A stretch of 64,000 bases of DNA from NCBI RefSeq assembly GCF_900184225.1, contig NZ_FXWZ01000003.1, positions 809,684 to 873,683 of the forward strand. Direction: 5' to 3'. Positions within the stretch are counted from its first letter, which is position 1. Every line of letters begins with the position of its first letter. Positions 26,859 to 39,328 of the stretch are shown in pieces. Under the pieces are notes generated by a model that was given only the letters and a program-made list of their open reading frames with translations, was not told the DNA's origin and did not search any database. This stretch comes from Brevibacterium ihuae (lineage in GTDB: Bacteria; Actinomycetota; Actinomycetes; Actinomycetales; Brevibacteriaceae). Made by a program: the position numbers and the translations under genes.

Positions 26859-27422
26859 ATGCGCCTCATCGCCCTCGCCGCAGTCCTCGCACTTGCCATC
26901 GCCGGCTGCGCCGCGCCGCAGCAGACACGGAGTGCCTCCGACGGAGACCTCCTCTCGAGCTTCGGCCTCGACGGCATGAGCACCGAGGAGGTCATCACGC
27001 ATCTCGAGACGATGCCCGTCGACGAGCGTCCGCAGGATCTCCTGGCCTCCGTGCAGCAGGAGCACCTCGTGCTCACCGGCCTCGACGACGAGGTCGCGCT
27101 CGACATGCCCGAGGACAGCACCTACCTCTCGATCGCCCCCTACGTCGACCGCACGCACGACTGCTTCTACCACAGCCTCACCACGTGCCTCGGCGAGCTC
27201 GACAGCGCCCCGGTCGACGTCACGATCGCAGACGACGCGACCGGAGACGTCATCGTCGATACCGAGCTCACCACCGAGGACAACGGCTTCGTCGGGCTGT
27301 GGGTGCCGCGCGGCATCGCCGGCACGATCGAGGTCGCCCATGACGGCAGGAACGGGTCGACGGCGTTCTCGACGGAGGCCGACGGCGCCACCTGCATCAC
27401 CACCCTGCGCCTCGAGGAGTGA
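26859..27422 (+). CDS. cueP: CueP family copper-binding lipoprotein
   Basis: A 187-residue exported protein. The N-terminus is a lipoprotein signal (MRLIALAAVLALAIAGC) with Cys17 as the lipidation site. The conserved CueP block HDCFYHSLTTCLGEL (about residues 100-115) carries the Cys-His-Cys copper ligands, and a further cysteine lies in GATCITT near the end. In Salmonella, CueP is the main periplasmic copper-binding protein; here it would bind copper outside the membrane, complementing the divergent CopB-like exporter. The start was set at the lipoprotein signal, with AGGA 8 nt upstream. The next gene starts 7 nt after its stop. Confidence 0.88.
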   Translation: MRLIALAAVLALAIAGCAAPQQTRSASDGDLLSSFGLDGMSTEEVITHLETMPVDERPQDLLASVQQEHLVLTGLDDEVALDMPEDSTYLSIAPYVDRTHDCFYHSLTTCLGELDSAPVDVTIADDATGDVIVDTELTTEDNGFVGLWVPRGIAGTIEVAHDGRNGSTAFSTEADGATCITTLRLEE

Positions 27423-27429
27423 TCCGACC

Positions 27430-28461
27430 ATGAACGGGAGCGACCGCCCCACCGCCGTCCGCACGACGGACTACCACACCGCCGGAGAGCCGTTCCGGAT
27501 CGTCGCCGACGCACCGCGACTCACCGCTGCCACCGTCGCGGAGAAGCGCCTCGAGGCGATGCGCTCCCCGGAGGTCGACGGGCTGCGCAGCCTCCTGTGC
27601 TCTGAGCCGCGCGGGCACGCAGACATGTACGGCGGGTTCGTCGTCGAGCCCGATGACGAGGGCGCGGACCTCGGCGTGCTGTTCTGGCACTCCGATGGGT
27701 TCTCCACCGCGTGCGGCCACGGCACCATCGCGCTCGGCACCTGGGCGGTGAACACCGGGCGGGTCCCCGTGGACCCGAGCGGCACCACCGAGGTCGTCAT
27801 CGACGTGCCGTCCGGCCGGGTGCGCTGCCGGGTGCGCACCGATGCGGAGGGCCGGGCCACCTCGGCCGCGTTCGTCAACGTCCCGAGCTTCCACCTCCAT
27901 TCCGAGGTCCCGGTGAGCACGCCCGCGGGGACGCTGCGCGCGTCCATCAGCTGCGGCGGTGCGCTCTATGCGAGCGTGAGGCCGCTCGACCTCGGGCTCC
28001 GCGTGCGCCCGGAGAACCTCCCCGAGCTCATCGCCCTCGGCCGGCAGATCAAGGCCGCCCTTGAGACCACGGAGTACGCGAAGCATCCCACGGACCCGCG
28101 GATCAACGGGATCTACGGGGTGATCTTCGCCGAGGACCTCGGCACGGATGCGGACGACAACCCTGTGCAGCGCAACGTCACCGTCTTCGCCGGCGGCCAG
28201 GTCGATCGCTCGCCGTGCGGCTCGGGCACCGCCTCCAGGATGGCGACACTGGCCGCGGAGGGACGCCTGCACTCCGGCAACCGGCTCATCCACCATTCGA
28301 TCATCGGCTCGACCTTCACCGGCCGCATCCTCGCGGAGACCGAGGTCCACGGCTGCGCGGCGGTCATCCCGGAGATCACCGGCTCCGCCCACCTCACCGG
28401 GGAGCACACCTTCGTCGTCGGCCCGGACGATCCGCTCGTGCCCGGCTTCGTCCTCCGCTGA
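27430..28461 (+). CDS. Proline racemase family protein (racemase/4-hydroxyproline epimerase type)
   Basis: A 343-residue member of the PrdF/HypE family, which inverts the alpha-carbon using two cysteines. Both are present: Cys95 in STACGHGT and Cys263 in DRSPCGSGT, which argues against the trans-3-hydroxyproline dehydratase branch, where one is replaced. Substrate loops MYGGF and GHADM are also seen. It lies 7 nt after cueP and the GAGGAG at the end of cueP can serve as its ribosome-binding site, so it may be carried on the copper-controlled transcript. No hydroxyproline catabolic partners are nearby. Confidence 0.9.
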   Translation: MNGSDRPTAVRTTDYHTAGEPFRIVADAPRLTAATVAEKRLEAMRSPEVDGLRSLLCSEPRGHADMYGGFVVEPDDEGADLGVLFWHSDGFSTACGHGTIALGTWAVNTGRVPVDPSGTTEVVIDVPSGRVRCRVRTDAEGRATSAAFVNVPSFHLHSEVPVSTPAGTLRASISCGGALYASVRPLDLGLRVRPENLPELIALGRQIKAALETTEYAKHPTDPRINGIYGVIFAEDLGTDADDNPVQRNVTVFAGGQVDRSPCGSGTASRMATLAAEGRLHSGNRLIHHSIIGSTFTGRILAETEVHGCAAVIPEITGSAHLTGEHTFVVGPDDPLVPGFVLR

Positions 28462-28603
28462 GGCAGTCGGACGCACAGCACTGCAGCGGGGTGGCGGGGA
28501 GTGCTCCCGGCCACGTCGGTGCGGCCCGCGAGCTCCGAAATCGGCGCTGCAACGACCGCAGAGCTCCGCGAGTCGCACCCGGCATCGGACCGGACCGGAC
28601 GAC

Positions 28604-29926
28604 TCAGCCGGCCCCCACCTCGGCGGGGGACGTCCGCACACCGTGCCGGTGGGCGTGGAGGGCTGCGAGCCCGGTGCCCAGCAGCGCGAGACCGCAGGCG
28701 ATGACGGTGACGACGACGTACCCGAGACTGCCGGCGAGCCAGGTCATGAGCGCTCCGGACACGTAGCTGAAGATGATCGCCGTCGAGGCGAGCAGGGTGA
28801 AGTCGACGCCGGCGGACTCGGCCCGCGAGTAATCCATGTTCACCGTGTACACCACGGTCGAGGCGGCCGCCATCGCCGCGACGTACACGCACACCCCGGC
28901 GACCACGGCCGGCCGGGACCCGTCCCCGCCCATGAGCGGCAGCAGGCCGAGGGTCGCAGCGGCGGCGGCGATGCCGGTGGCGACGATCATCGTGCGGCGA
29001 CCGAACCGGGCGAGGAGCCATCCGCTGCCGAGCGAGGCGGCGATCGCGGGGAAGCCGAGCACGATCCCCATGAGCACCCCGATCGCAGTGAGCGACCACC
29101 CGGCGTCGACGAGCGCCACGGTGAGAAGCCCGTAGGCGGCGGTGACCCCGCAGAGGAACGCGGGCATCGCCGCGAGCACCCAGAACCGGCAGCCCGGCTG
29201 GGCGAAGATCGAGCGCATCGCCCGCAGCGAGGCGCACAGGCCCCGCCCGGCACCGGCGAACCCGCTCGCAGCGTGCGACGACACCTCGGACGCCCGCGGC
29301 AGGGGTTCCGCGAACCGCACCACGAGGACGAGCGGAATGAGGGTGAGCACAGTGAGGGTGATGACCGCGGCCGTCCAGCCGATGGCGTCGTACATCACGA
29401 CGACGAGACCGCCGCCGAGGATGTTCCCCAGCCACGACCCCGCCCCGGCGAGGCCGTTCGCCACTCCCCGGTGGCGGGCGTCGACGATCCGCACGGCGAG
29501 TGCATCGGCAGCGATGTCCTGGGTGGCGCTGAGGAACGCATAGGCGCCGATGATGAGTCCGAGCGCACCGAGCTGGGTGGCGGGCTCACGGATGAGGAGC
29601 AGGGCGAGGACGCTGAGCGCGAGCAGCGGCTGGACGACGAGGATCCAGTTCCGGTAGTGCCCCGTGCGGGTGCGTCCGACGGCGTCGACGATGGGCGCCC
29701 AGAGGAACTTGAGCGCCCACACCGAGCCGATGAGCTGGAACGCGGCGAGCTGTTCGAGCTCGATTCCCTGCCGCCGGAGGATCGCGACGAGGCCGAAGTA
29801 GATGAACCCGACTCCGACGTACTGCGCGGTGTAGAGGCCGCCGAGGAGAGGGACGCTCGTGCGCAGCGGCGGGAGGTGGGATCCGTCGACACGGGTCGGC
29901 GTGACGGAAGCGGCGTGTGCGGTCAT
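28604..29926 (-). CDS. MFS permease, RhtX/FptX siderophore-transporter-like
   Basis: A 440-residue MFS protein with about 12 helices, of the AmpG/RhtX/FptX group: YTAQYVGVGFIYFGLVAIL in helix 1, WALKFLWAPIVDAVGR in loop 2-3, and SATQDIAADALAVRI in helix 4. RhtX and FptX import ferric siderophores across the inner membrane as single proteins. Context supports this: a divergent siderophore-interacting reductase follows, and a candidate DtxR box overlaps its -10 region. The ATG lies 6 nt from TAGCCT on the minus strand. Peptidoglycan-fragment transport (AmpG) is the alternative. Confidence 0.82.
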   Translation of the reverse strand: MTAHAASVTPTRVDGSHLPPLRTSVPLLGGLYTAQYVGVGFIYFGLVAILRRQGIELEQLAAFQLIGSVWALKFLWAPIVDAVGRTRTGHYRNWILVVQPLLALSVLALLLIREPATQLGALGLIIGAYAFLSATQDIAADALAVRIVDARHRGVANGLAGAGSWLGNILGGGLVVVMYDAIGWTAAVITLTVLTLIPLVLVVRFAEPLPRASEVSSHAASGFAGAGRGLCASLRAMRSIFAQPGCRFWVLAAMPAFLCGVTAAYGLLTVALVDAGWSLTAIGVLMGIVLGFPAIAASLGSGWLLARFGRRTMIVATGIAAAAATLGLLPLMGGDGSRPAVVAGVCVYVAAMAAASTVVYTVNMDYSRAESAGVDFTLLASTAIIFSYVSGALMTWLAGSLGYVVVTVIACGLALLGTGLAALHAHRHGVRTSPAEVGAG

Positions 29927-29944
29927 AGGGATAGGCTAACCTTA
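29926..29944. promoter_or_regulatory. Candidate DtxR/IdeR iron box (with leaderless -10)
   Basis: TAGGGATAGGCTAACCTTA matches the 19-bp DtxR/IdeR consensus at 15 of 19 positions by eye, including the intact half AGGCTAACCT. It contains the minus-strand -10 box TAGCCT (29933-29938) of the RhtX-like gene and starts at that gene's initiation codon, so Fe(II)-DtxR binding would block transcription directly. Confidence 0.7.
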
Positions 29945-30128
29945 TTTCGTCATATTCCTGTAGCCTAATTTCACAGGCGGACGAACGCCCCCCGCCCAGA
30001 CGGGCGACCGGACCCGTGTCGGGCGGCGTCGGGACCCGGAGATCCAAAGCCGATCCCCGTGAACTGCTCCCGATCGCACCCGAGACGCACCGCCGACACC
30101 GCACCGCTGACCGCTGAGGAGACCCGCG

Positions 30129-31040
30129 ATGACACCCCCGTCGAAGACTATGAGCTCGACGCTGCTGTCCGCAGCGACTGCAGTCTACGGACGCTTCATG
30201 GCGATCGCGCCGCCGCGCGAGGAGTACCTCCTCCACCGGCTCACCGTTGTGGCGAACACCGATGTCGCCCCGCGCGTCCGCCGGATCACGCTGGCCGCGG
30301 AGTCGCTGCGCACCTTCGTCCCCGTCGGCCCCGACGAGTACTTCGCGCTCATCCTGCCGCGCCCCGGCGTCGCACTCGCGCTCCCGGCGCCCGAGGTCCT
30401 CCAGGTCGCGCGCGCCGTCCGCGACTTCCCCGCCGCCATCCGCCCCGACGTCCGCTACTACACCGTGCGCCGCCACCGGCCGGAGCGCGGGGAGATCGAC
30501 GTCGACGTCGTCACCCACGGGGATGCGGGCCCGGGGTCGGCGTGGGCGCTGCGAGCGCGGCCCGGGGACGTGGTCGGTCTCAAGGAGGGCTCGGCCGGAT
30601 ACCGGAGGCCCGACGGCGGTCTGCAGCTCATCGCCGCGGACGAGACCGCGCTGCCGGCACTCGCCCACATCGCCGAGGAGGTGGCCGGCACCGCCGACGC
30701 CGCACGCATCCGCGCCTTCGTCGAGGTCGACAGCATGGACTCCGTCGCCGATCGCCCCGAGTCGATCGACGTCACCTGGGTGGTGCGCGGGGCCGCGCGT
30801 CCCGGCGACCTCCTCGCGAACGCCATCGCCGAAGCACTCCCGATGGGAGCGGGATCAGGCACGGAGGGCGCAGCCGCTGCCGGCGAAGCTGCTGACGCCT
30901 CGGACTTCACGAGCGCGTGGGTGTGCGGCGAGGGCGGAGCGGTCGCCCGGATCCGCAGGCTCCTGCTCACCCGGACGGCGCTCACCCGCAGGTCGGTCTT
31001 CGCCAAGGGCTACTGGCAGGCCGGCCGACCGACCGCGTGA
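30129..31040 (+). CDS. Siderophore-interacting protein (FAD/NAD(P)H ferric-siderophore reductase)
   Basis: A 303-residue flavoprotein of the SIP/ViuB family that reduces ferric siderophores in the cytoplasm to release iron. The flavin-binding block is YYTVRRHRPERGEIDVDVV (R-x-Y-T-x-R-like, about residues 115-135) with GPGSAWALRARPGD after it. The NAD(P)H-binding region is LIAADETALPALAHIAEE, and the C-terminus SVFAKGYWQAGRP is diagnostic of the family. The ATG has GAGGAG 7 nt upstream. It pairs with the divergent RhtX-like importer and probably shares iron control. Confidence 0.93.
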   Translation: MTPPSKTMSSTLLSAATAVYGRFMAIAPPREEYLLHRLTVVANTDVAPRVRRITLAAESLRTFVPVGPDEYFALILPRPGVALALPAPEVLQVARAVRDFPAAIRPDVRYYTVRRHRPERGEIDVDVVTHGDAGPGSAWALRARPGDVVGLKEGSAGYRRPDGGLQLIAADETALPALAHIAEEVAGTADAARIRAFVEVDSMDSVADRPESIDVTWVVRGAARPGDLLANAIAEALPMGAGSGTEGAAAAGEAADASDFTSAWVCGEGGAVARIRRLLLTRTALTRRSVFAKGYWQAGRPTA

Positions 31041-31085
31041 CCTCCCGGCACCATCGCGCGATTCCGGGCCGGACCGCGAACGGCC

Positions 31086-32540
31086 TCAGCACTCGACGAC
31101 ATTGACGGCGAGCCCGCCCTGCGCTGTCTCCTTGTACTTGTCGCTCATGTCCGCGCCGGTCGCCCGCATCGTCGCGATGACCTCGTCGAGGGACACCCGG
31201 TGCTCCCCGTCGCCCCACAGCGCCATCTTCGCGGCGTTGATCGCCTTGCCCGCAGCGATCGCATTGCGCTCGATGCACGGCACCTGGACGAGCCCGGCGA
31301 TCGGGTCGCACGTGAGCCCGAGGTTGTGCTCCATCGCGATCTCGGCGGCGTTCTCGACCTGCTCGATCGAGCAGCCGAGCACCTCGGCGAGACCACCGGC
31401 CGCCATCGACGACGCCGAGCCGACCTCGCCCTGGCATCCGACCTCGGCCCCTGAGATCGAGGCGCGCTCCTTGTAGAGCACCCCGATCGCGCCGGCGGTG
31501 AGGAGGAAGCGGACGATCGCGTCGGCCCGCGCGGCCTGTCCCCCGTCGAGCACTGCGGGGACGTAGTGGAGCGCGTAGTAGAGGACCGCGGGGATGATGC
31601 CCGCGGCTCCGTTCGTCGGCGCGGTGACGACGCGGCCGCCCGAGGCGTTCTCCTCATTGACGGCGAGCGCGATGAGGTTGACCCACTCCTGGTAGAACTT
31701 CGGATCGCTGCTCGGATCCTCCTCCTTGAGCCGGAGGTACCAGTCGTGGGCGCGCCGCCGGACCTTGAGACCGCCGGGCAGGTACCCGGAGCGGTCGAGC
31801 GAGTTCATCGTGCACTGGTCCATGACCGAGTAGATGTGGAGGAGCCCGCGCCGGATCTCGTCCTCGTCGCGGCTCGCCTTCTCGTTGGCGAGCATGACCT
31901 GCCAGATCCGGAGGTCCTCACGGCGGCAGATCTCGAGCAGCTCGGCGGCGGTCTCGAAGTGGAAGGGCACCCCGGGACCGTCCTCTACCGGCTGCGCCAT
32001 GTCCGCGGGGTCCGAGGCCGCCGAGGCGTCGGCCGCCTCATCCGCGGATGCGTCCCCGCCGCCGATCGCCGCGTCCTCGGTCGCGGAGACGACGAAGCCG
32101 CCGCCCACCGAGTAGTAGGTCTCGTGGGCGAGTTCCTCCCCCGCCGCGTCGAGCGCCCGGAGCTCGAGGGCGTTGGGATGGCGCTCGAGGATGGTGAGCG
32201 GCCGCTGCCGCAGATCGTCGACGCCGAACTCGATCTCGACCCGGTCGCCGAGCCGGATGCACCCGCTCGAGCGCATCCGATCGGTCCGCTCGCCGATCTC
32301 ATCGGGCTCGACGAGATCGGACCGCACCCCCTCGAGCCCGAGGAGGATCGCATCGAAGGTGCCGTGACCCCGGCCGGTGGCCGCGAGCGAGCCGAACACG
32401 TCGACCTCGAGGGACGCCACCTCCTCGACGCGGTCGCCGAGGAGCTCGACGAAGCTCGCGGCCGCCCGCATCGGCCCCACGGTGTGGGAGCTCGACGGGC
32501 CAATGCCCACGGTGAAGAGGTCGAAGACGCTGATCGTCAT
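31086..32540 (-). CDS. sdaA: L-serine ammonia-lyase, iron-sulfur type
   Basis: A 484-residue single-chain L-serine dehydratase (serine to pyruvate plus ammonia). The N-terminal beta domain has [16 protein letters not shown]; the alpha domain carries the [4Fe-4S] cysteines in [18 protein letters not shown] and near the C-terminus (VNVVEC). A Glu/Ala-rich insert (about residues 160-185) enlarges the linker compared with E. coli SdaA (454). The gene lies 16 nt after gcvH in the same direction, with GGAG upstream, and is the last gene of the glycine-cleavage unit. Serine made from glycine would be drained to pyruvate. Confidence 0.96.
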   Translation of the reverse strand: MTISVFDLFTVGIGPSSSHTVGPMRAAASFVELLGDRVEEVASLEVDVFGSLAATGRGHGTFDAILLGLEGVRSDLVEPDEIGERTDRMRSSGCIRLGDRVEIEFGVDDLRQRPLTILERHPNALELRALDAAGEELAHETYYSVGGGFVVSATEDAAIGGGDASADEAADASAASDPADMAQPVEDGPGVPFHFETAAELLEICRREDLRIWQVMLANEKASRDEDEIRRGLLHIYSVMDQCTMNSLDRSGYLPGGLKVRRRAHDWYLRLKEEDPSSDPKFYQEWVNLIALAVNEENASGGRVVTAPTNGAAGIIPAVLYYALHYVPAVLDGGQAARADAIVRFLLTAGAIGVLYKERASISGAEVGCQGEVGSASSMAAGGLAEVLGCSIEQVENAAEIAMEHNLGLTCDPIAGLVQVPCIERNAIAAGKAINAAKMALWGDGEHRVSLDEVIATMRATGADMSDKYKETAQGGLAVNVVEC

Positions 32541-32556
32541 CGGTCCGCGCTCCGGA

Positions 32557-32952
32557 TCAGGAGTTCGCCTCGGCGTAGCCCGCGGCGTCCATGAGCTCGC
32601 CCACCGCGGTGACGGCGACCTCGAACAGCCAGCCCTCGCCGTAGGGATCGGAGTTGAGCAGACCCGGGTCGTCGCCCGCGGCCTCGTTGACCGCGACGAC
32701 CTCGCCGGTCACCGGCGAATAGAGGTCGGACACCGACTTCGTCGACTCGACCTCGCCGCACGTCTCACCGGCGGTCACGGTGTCGCCCACACCGGGCAGG
32801 TCGACGAACACGATCTCGCCGAGCTCGTCGGCGGCGACGGCGGTGATGCCGACCTTGACCGTCGAACCGACGACCGTGTCGGCGCTCGCGTTCACCCACT
32901 CGTGCTCGGCGGAGTACGAGAAGTCGCTGGGGAGTTCGGGAAGGGTGGCCAT
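32557..32952 (-). CDS. gcvH: Glycine cleavage system H protein
   Basis: A 131-residue lipoyl carrier shuttling the aminomethyl group between P and T proteins. The lipoylation lysine is Lys72 in [19 protein letters not shown], and the N-terminal SAEHEWV and C-terminal [11 protein letters not shown] are standard. The ATG at 32952 is preceded by AGAGGA; an upstream ATG five codons earlier lies before that site. It is the third gene of gcvP-gcvT-gcvH-sdaA. Confidence 0.97.
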   Translation of the reverse strand: MATLPELPSDFSYSAEHEWVNASADTVVGSTVKVGITAVAADELGEIVFVDLPGVGDTVTAGETCGEVESTKSVSDLYSPVTGEVVAVNEAAGDDPGLLNSDPYGEGWLFEVAVTAVGELMDAAGYAEANS

Positions 32953-33039
32953 GGTGGTTCCTCTCATCGGTGCCGAGGCGGCCTCGGCGGGTTCGTGGTG
33001 ATGGGCTGCGATGCCGGGCGCCGAGGCGCCCGGCGGGCC

Positions 33040-34199
33040 TCAGCCCTGGTCGCGGGAGTAGAACGGCAGCTCGGCGACGACGAAGTCGTGCGCCTTGCCG
33101 CGGATGTCGACGCTCACTGCGGTGCCCGGCTGCGCGGCCGCGGCGTCGAGGAAGGCGAGCGCGATCGGGTGGCCGAGGGTGGGCGAGGGCTGACCGGAGG
33201 TCACCTCGCCGACCTCGGCGCCGTCGATGCTCACGACAGCGCCGGCGCGCGCGGCGCGGCGGCCCTCGGAGGTCAGGCCGACGAGCACCCGGGCGGGCTC
33301 GGTGCCGGCGACGGCTTCGAGCGCCTCGCGGGCGACGAACGCGCCCTTGTTCTTGAGCGCCGCAGTGACCATCCGGCCGAGGCCGGCGTCGATAGGCGTC
33401 GTGTCCCGGCTGAGCTCGTTGCCGTAGAGCGGCATCCCGGCCTCGAGGCGGAGCGAATCGCGCGCGGCGAGTCCGCACGGGACGAGGTCGTGGTCCGCGC
33501 CCGCCGTGGTGAGCGCCTCCCACAGGGCCACGGCCTGGGCGTTGGGCACGTAGAGCTCGAAACCGTCCTCACCGGTGTAGCCGGTGCGGGCGAGCATGAC
33601 GTCGATGCCCGACACGGTGAGCGGCGCCCACGCGTAGTAGGCGAGCTCCCGCACCGCGGTGCGGGCGTCCTCGGCGTCCTGCGTGGCGAGCAGGATCGCC
33701 TCGGCCGCCGGGCCCTGGACCGCGATGAGCGCGGTGTCACCGGACTCGTCGCGGACGGTGACGTCGGTCCCCGCACCCTCACCGGCGGCGCCGGCGCGGA
33801 AGGCGTCGGCGCGCTCGGCGAGCGCCGCGGCGACGGTCGGGGCGTTCGACGCGTTGGGCACGACGAGGAACTCCTCCTCGCCCATCCGGTAGGTGATGAG
33901 GTCGTCGAGGATCCCGCCGGACTCGTCGACGATGACCCCGTACTTCGCCTTGCCGACCTTCATCACCGAGTACTTCGCGAGGAGCGCGTAGTCGAGGAAG
34001 GCGCCGGCATCCGCACCGAGGATCCGCATCTCGCCCATGTGGGAGAGGTCGAAGATCCCGGCCAAGCCGCGCACGGCGCGGTGCTCGGCGAGCTCGGAGC
34101 CGTACTTGAGCGGCATGTCCCAGCCGCCGAAGTCGGTGAAGCTCGCACCGAGCGCCTCGTGGACGGAGTGGAGCGGGGTGCGACGGAGATTCTCTGCGG

Positions 34200-34203
<4 letters not shown>
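33040..34203 (-). CDS. gcvT: Glycine cleavage system T protein (aminomethyltransferase)
   Basis: A 387-residue tetrahydrofolate-dependent aminomethyltransferase, releasing ammonia and forming methylene-THF. Motifs: [14 protein letters not shown] near residue 22, [11 protein letters not shown] near 50, [21 protein letters not shown] with the catalytic Asp near 97, [14 protein letters not shown] near 200, and [19 protein letters not shown] near 240. The ATG overlaps the gcvP stop (ATGA), so it is translationally coupled. No lipoate genes are adjacent. Confidence 0.97.
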
Positions 34204-37277
<3,074 letters not shown>

Positions 37278-37390
37278 GGAAGTCCTCACGGTGGCGTGCG
37301 CATCGCGGTGATGAGCACGTGGACGGGCACGGTGCTCCTCCCCGTTCTGTCAGCGCACGCAGCGCACGGTCTCGTCGACCGGGCACGGCT

Positions 37391-37503
37391 CCTCCAGAGT
37401 CGCCTGCAGGTGTCGGTACTGGGCCTGAGAGTTTCCCGGGGAGGGATTGCACCTACGGCGCCGTTGCGGGGACCAGGTCCGCGCGCGGCTCTCCCGACAC
37501 GTG
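37391..37503 (-). promoter_or_regulatory. Glycine riboswitch (single aptamer)
   Basis: On the minus strand the leader reads CGGGAGAGCC..., then GCCGTAGGTGCAA, then AACTCTCAGGCCCAGTACCG, then GACACCTGCAGGCGACTCTGG: the ordered conserved blocks of the glycine aptamer, 114 nt before gcvP. A second full aptamer is not seen downstream, so this looks like the singlet form. Glycine binding should raise expression of gcvP-gcvT-gcvH-sdaA. Confidence 0.88.
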
Positions 37504-37532
37504 TCATCGCGGCATATTCAGCTGTGGCGACC

Positions 37533-37538
37533 ATCATA
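37533..37538 (-). promoter_or_regulatory. -10 box (TATGAT) for the riboswitch leader
   Basis: TATGAT on the minus strand lies about 30 nt before the aptamer, in a locally A+T-richer stretch, with no other candidate as good. No clear -35 box. Confidence 0.45.
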
Positions 37539-37605
37539 CCCATGACGCGGACCCGTCGGAAGGGTCCGCAGTCCGCGGAGCCCCGTGGCTCGCCGCGTCC
37601 CGGGC

Positions 37606-39270
37606 TCAGCGGCTGTGGGCGACCTGCCCCGCCACGACGGTCATGAGCGGACGGGTGTCGCGCACGCGGATCGCGTGCTCGAACAGCGCCTGCTCGGAGG
37701 CGGCTTCGCCGGTCGTGCCGTCGTAGCCGTCGCCGGAGAGCGGGTCGTGGTCGAGGACGAGGAAGTCGGCGTTCATGCCGGCGGCGATCCGCCCGGTGCG
37801 CGTCTCGCGGCCGGCCGCGTACGCCGCTCCCGCGGAGTGCGCCTCGATCGCGGCGTAGGCGCTGATCCGCCGCTCGGGCTGGAACGTCGTCGACGGGTCG
37901 CCGGAGATGTCCGCACGGGTCATCGCGGCGTAGATCGCGGCGAACGGGTTCGACGGTTCGACGGGCCCGTCGGAGCCGAACGCCACCGTCGCTCCGGCGC
38001 GGGCGAGGTCTCCCCACGCGTAGGCCGCGAGCGCGGGGTCCGGGCGCAGCCGGTCGAGCAGGTGGAGGTCGGAGATGCAGTGGCGCGGCTGCATCGAGGC
38101 GACGATCCCGAGTTCGGCGAAGCGCGCCACGTCGGCCGGCCGGAGGAACTGGGCGTGCTCGATCCGGTGCCGGAGCGGGCGCCCGAAGCTCCGCTCCGCC
38201 TGGATCGTCCTGTCGGCGGTGGCGGCGAAGGCGGAGAGGACGTGCTGGTTGGCCCGGTCGCCGATCGCGTGGACGGCGAGCGCGATCCCGTGGTCGAGCG
38301 CCTCGGTGATCTGCTCCCGGAGCACGTCCTCGGTGGCGATCTGGATCCCGAAGTTCGGGTCCTCGCCCTCCGCGTGCGGGAACGGGGAGGACATGTAGCT
38401 CGTATGCGAGCCGAGCGCGCCGTCGGAGAAGAGCTTGAGACCGCCCTGGAGATACCAGTCGTCGCCGTCGCCGGTGCGCCACCCGGTGCGCTTGGCCCAG
38501 TCGAACTCCTCGAGGCGGAGGTACTTGACGACGCGCAGCCGCTGCTCGCCGGCGTCCCGCAGCGCCTCCCAGGTCTCCCGGGAGGCCGCGCCGTCGATGT
38601 CGTGGAGGCCGGTGAGCCCCTCGGCGAGCCAGGCGTCCTGCGCCCGCTTCATCCGGGCCGTGCGGACCTCGAGCGGGAGCACGGGGATCACCCGCTCGAC
38701 GAGGGTCGCGGCGTCCTCGCGGAGGATCCCGGTGGTCCGGCCGTGCGCGTCGCGCACGATCTCGCCGCCGCGCGGGCTCGGGGAATCGTCCTCGATCCCT
38801 GCGGCGCGCAGAGCGGCCGCGTTGCACCACAGCGTGTGGTAGTCGATCGACCACACGGCGACGGGACGGTCCGGCAGCGCGGAGTCGAGGAGCGCGCGGT
38901 CGGGCTGCACCGGGCGGTCCCACGTGTTCGAGTCCCACCGGCCGCCGGTCACCCACACGCCCGCGGGCAGGTCCTGCGCGTATGCGCGGATCGCTTCGAC
39001 GGCCTCGGCCTCGGAGCGGACCGCGCGCAGATCGATGTCGGCGAGGGTGTCGGCATACATGCTCGCATGGAGGTGGGCGTCGACGAGTCCGGGGATGACC
39101 GTCGTCCCGCGGCAGTCGATCTCCTCGACCGGCACGGTGTCGCCGGCGAGGTCGCGCAGCTCCCGCACCTCGCCCACGGCGAGCACCGTGCCCTGCGAGA
39201 CGAGGATCGCCCGCGCGATCGGGTTCGCCGGATCGAAGGTCCGGACCTCGGCGTGGGTGAAGAGACGCAT
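37606..39270 (-). CDS. Amidohydrolase family protein (YtcJ-like)
   Basis: A 554-residue metal-dependent hydrolase. The first metal motif is VIPGLVDAHLHASMY near residue 65 (HxH). Further motifs are GGLKLFSDGALGSHTSY near 285, LAVHAIGDRAN near 335, RIEHAQFL near 370 and AFGSDGPVEPSNPF near 430, the standard YtcJ order. Substrates of this group are poorly known (amides, cyclic imides); I do not assign one. Cytoplasmic, no signal peptide. The ATG lies 6 nt after a TACACT hexamer on the minus strand. It is transcribed towards the gcv leader but separated from it by the riboswitch promoter. Confidence 0.9.
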   Translation of the reverse strand: MRLFTHAEVRTFDPANPIARAILVSQGTVLAVGEVRELRDLAGDTVPVEEIDCRGTTVIPGLVDAHLHASMYADTLADIDLRAVRSEAEAVEAIRAYAQDLPAGVWVTGGRWDSNTWDRPVQPDRALLDSALPDRPVAVWSIDYHTLWCNAAALRAAGIEDDSPSPRGGEIVRDAHGRTTGILREDAATLVERVIPVLPLEVRTARMKRAQDAWLAEGLTGLHDIDGAASRETWEALRDAGEQRLRVVKYLRLEEFDWAKRTGWRTGDGDDWYLQGGLKLFSDGALGSHTSYMSSPFPHAEGEDPNFGIQIATEDVLREQITEALDHGIALAVHAIGDRANQHVLSAFAATADRTIQAERSFGRPLRHRIEHAQFLRPADVARFAELGIVASMQPRHCISDLHLLDRLRPDPALAAYAWGDLARAGATVAFGSDGPVEPSNPFAAIYAAMTRADISGDPSTTFQPERRISAYAAIEAHSAGAAYAAGRETRTGRIAAGMNADFLVLDHDPLSGDGYDGTTGEAASEQALFEHAIRVRDTRPLMTVVAGQVAHSR

Positions 39271-39276
39271 GGTCCC

Positions 39277-39282
39277 AGTGTA
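39277..39282 (-). promoter_or_regulatory. -10 box (TACACT) of a leaderless promoter, amidohydrolase
   Basis: Read on the minus strand, TACACT ends 6 nt before the ATG at 39270. An identical hexamer with identical spacing serves the divergent gene at 39329. Confidence 0.6.
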
Positions 39283-39316
39283 CGGAGGCCCGGCCTGCCC
39301 CGGGCAGGGTCGCGCA

Positions 39317-39322
39317 TACACT
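39317..39322 (+). promoter_or_regulatory. -10 box (TACACT) of a leaderless promoter, membrane protein
   Basis: TACACT ends 6 nt before the ATG at 39329 and mirrors the promoter of the divergent amidohydrolase 35 nt away. Confidence 0.6.
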
Positions 39323-39328
39323 GCCGGG

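Noticed and set aside
37278..37390. Second glycine aptamer downstream of the first
   Set aside because: The segment before gcvP lacks the ordered conserved blocks (GCCG...GCAA, CTCTCAGG) seen in the first aptamer.
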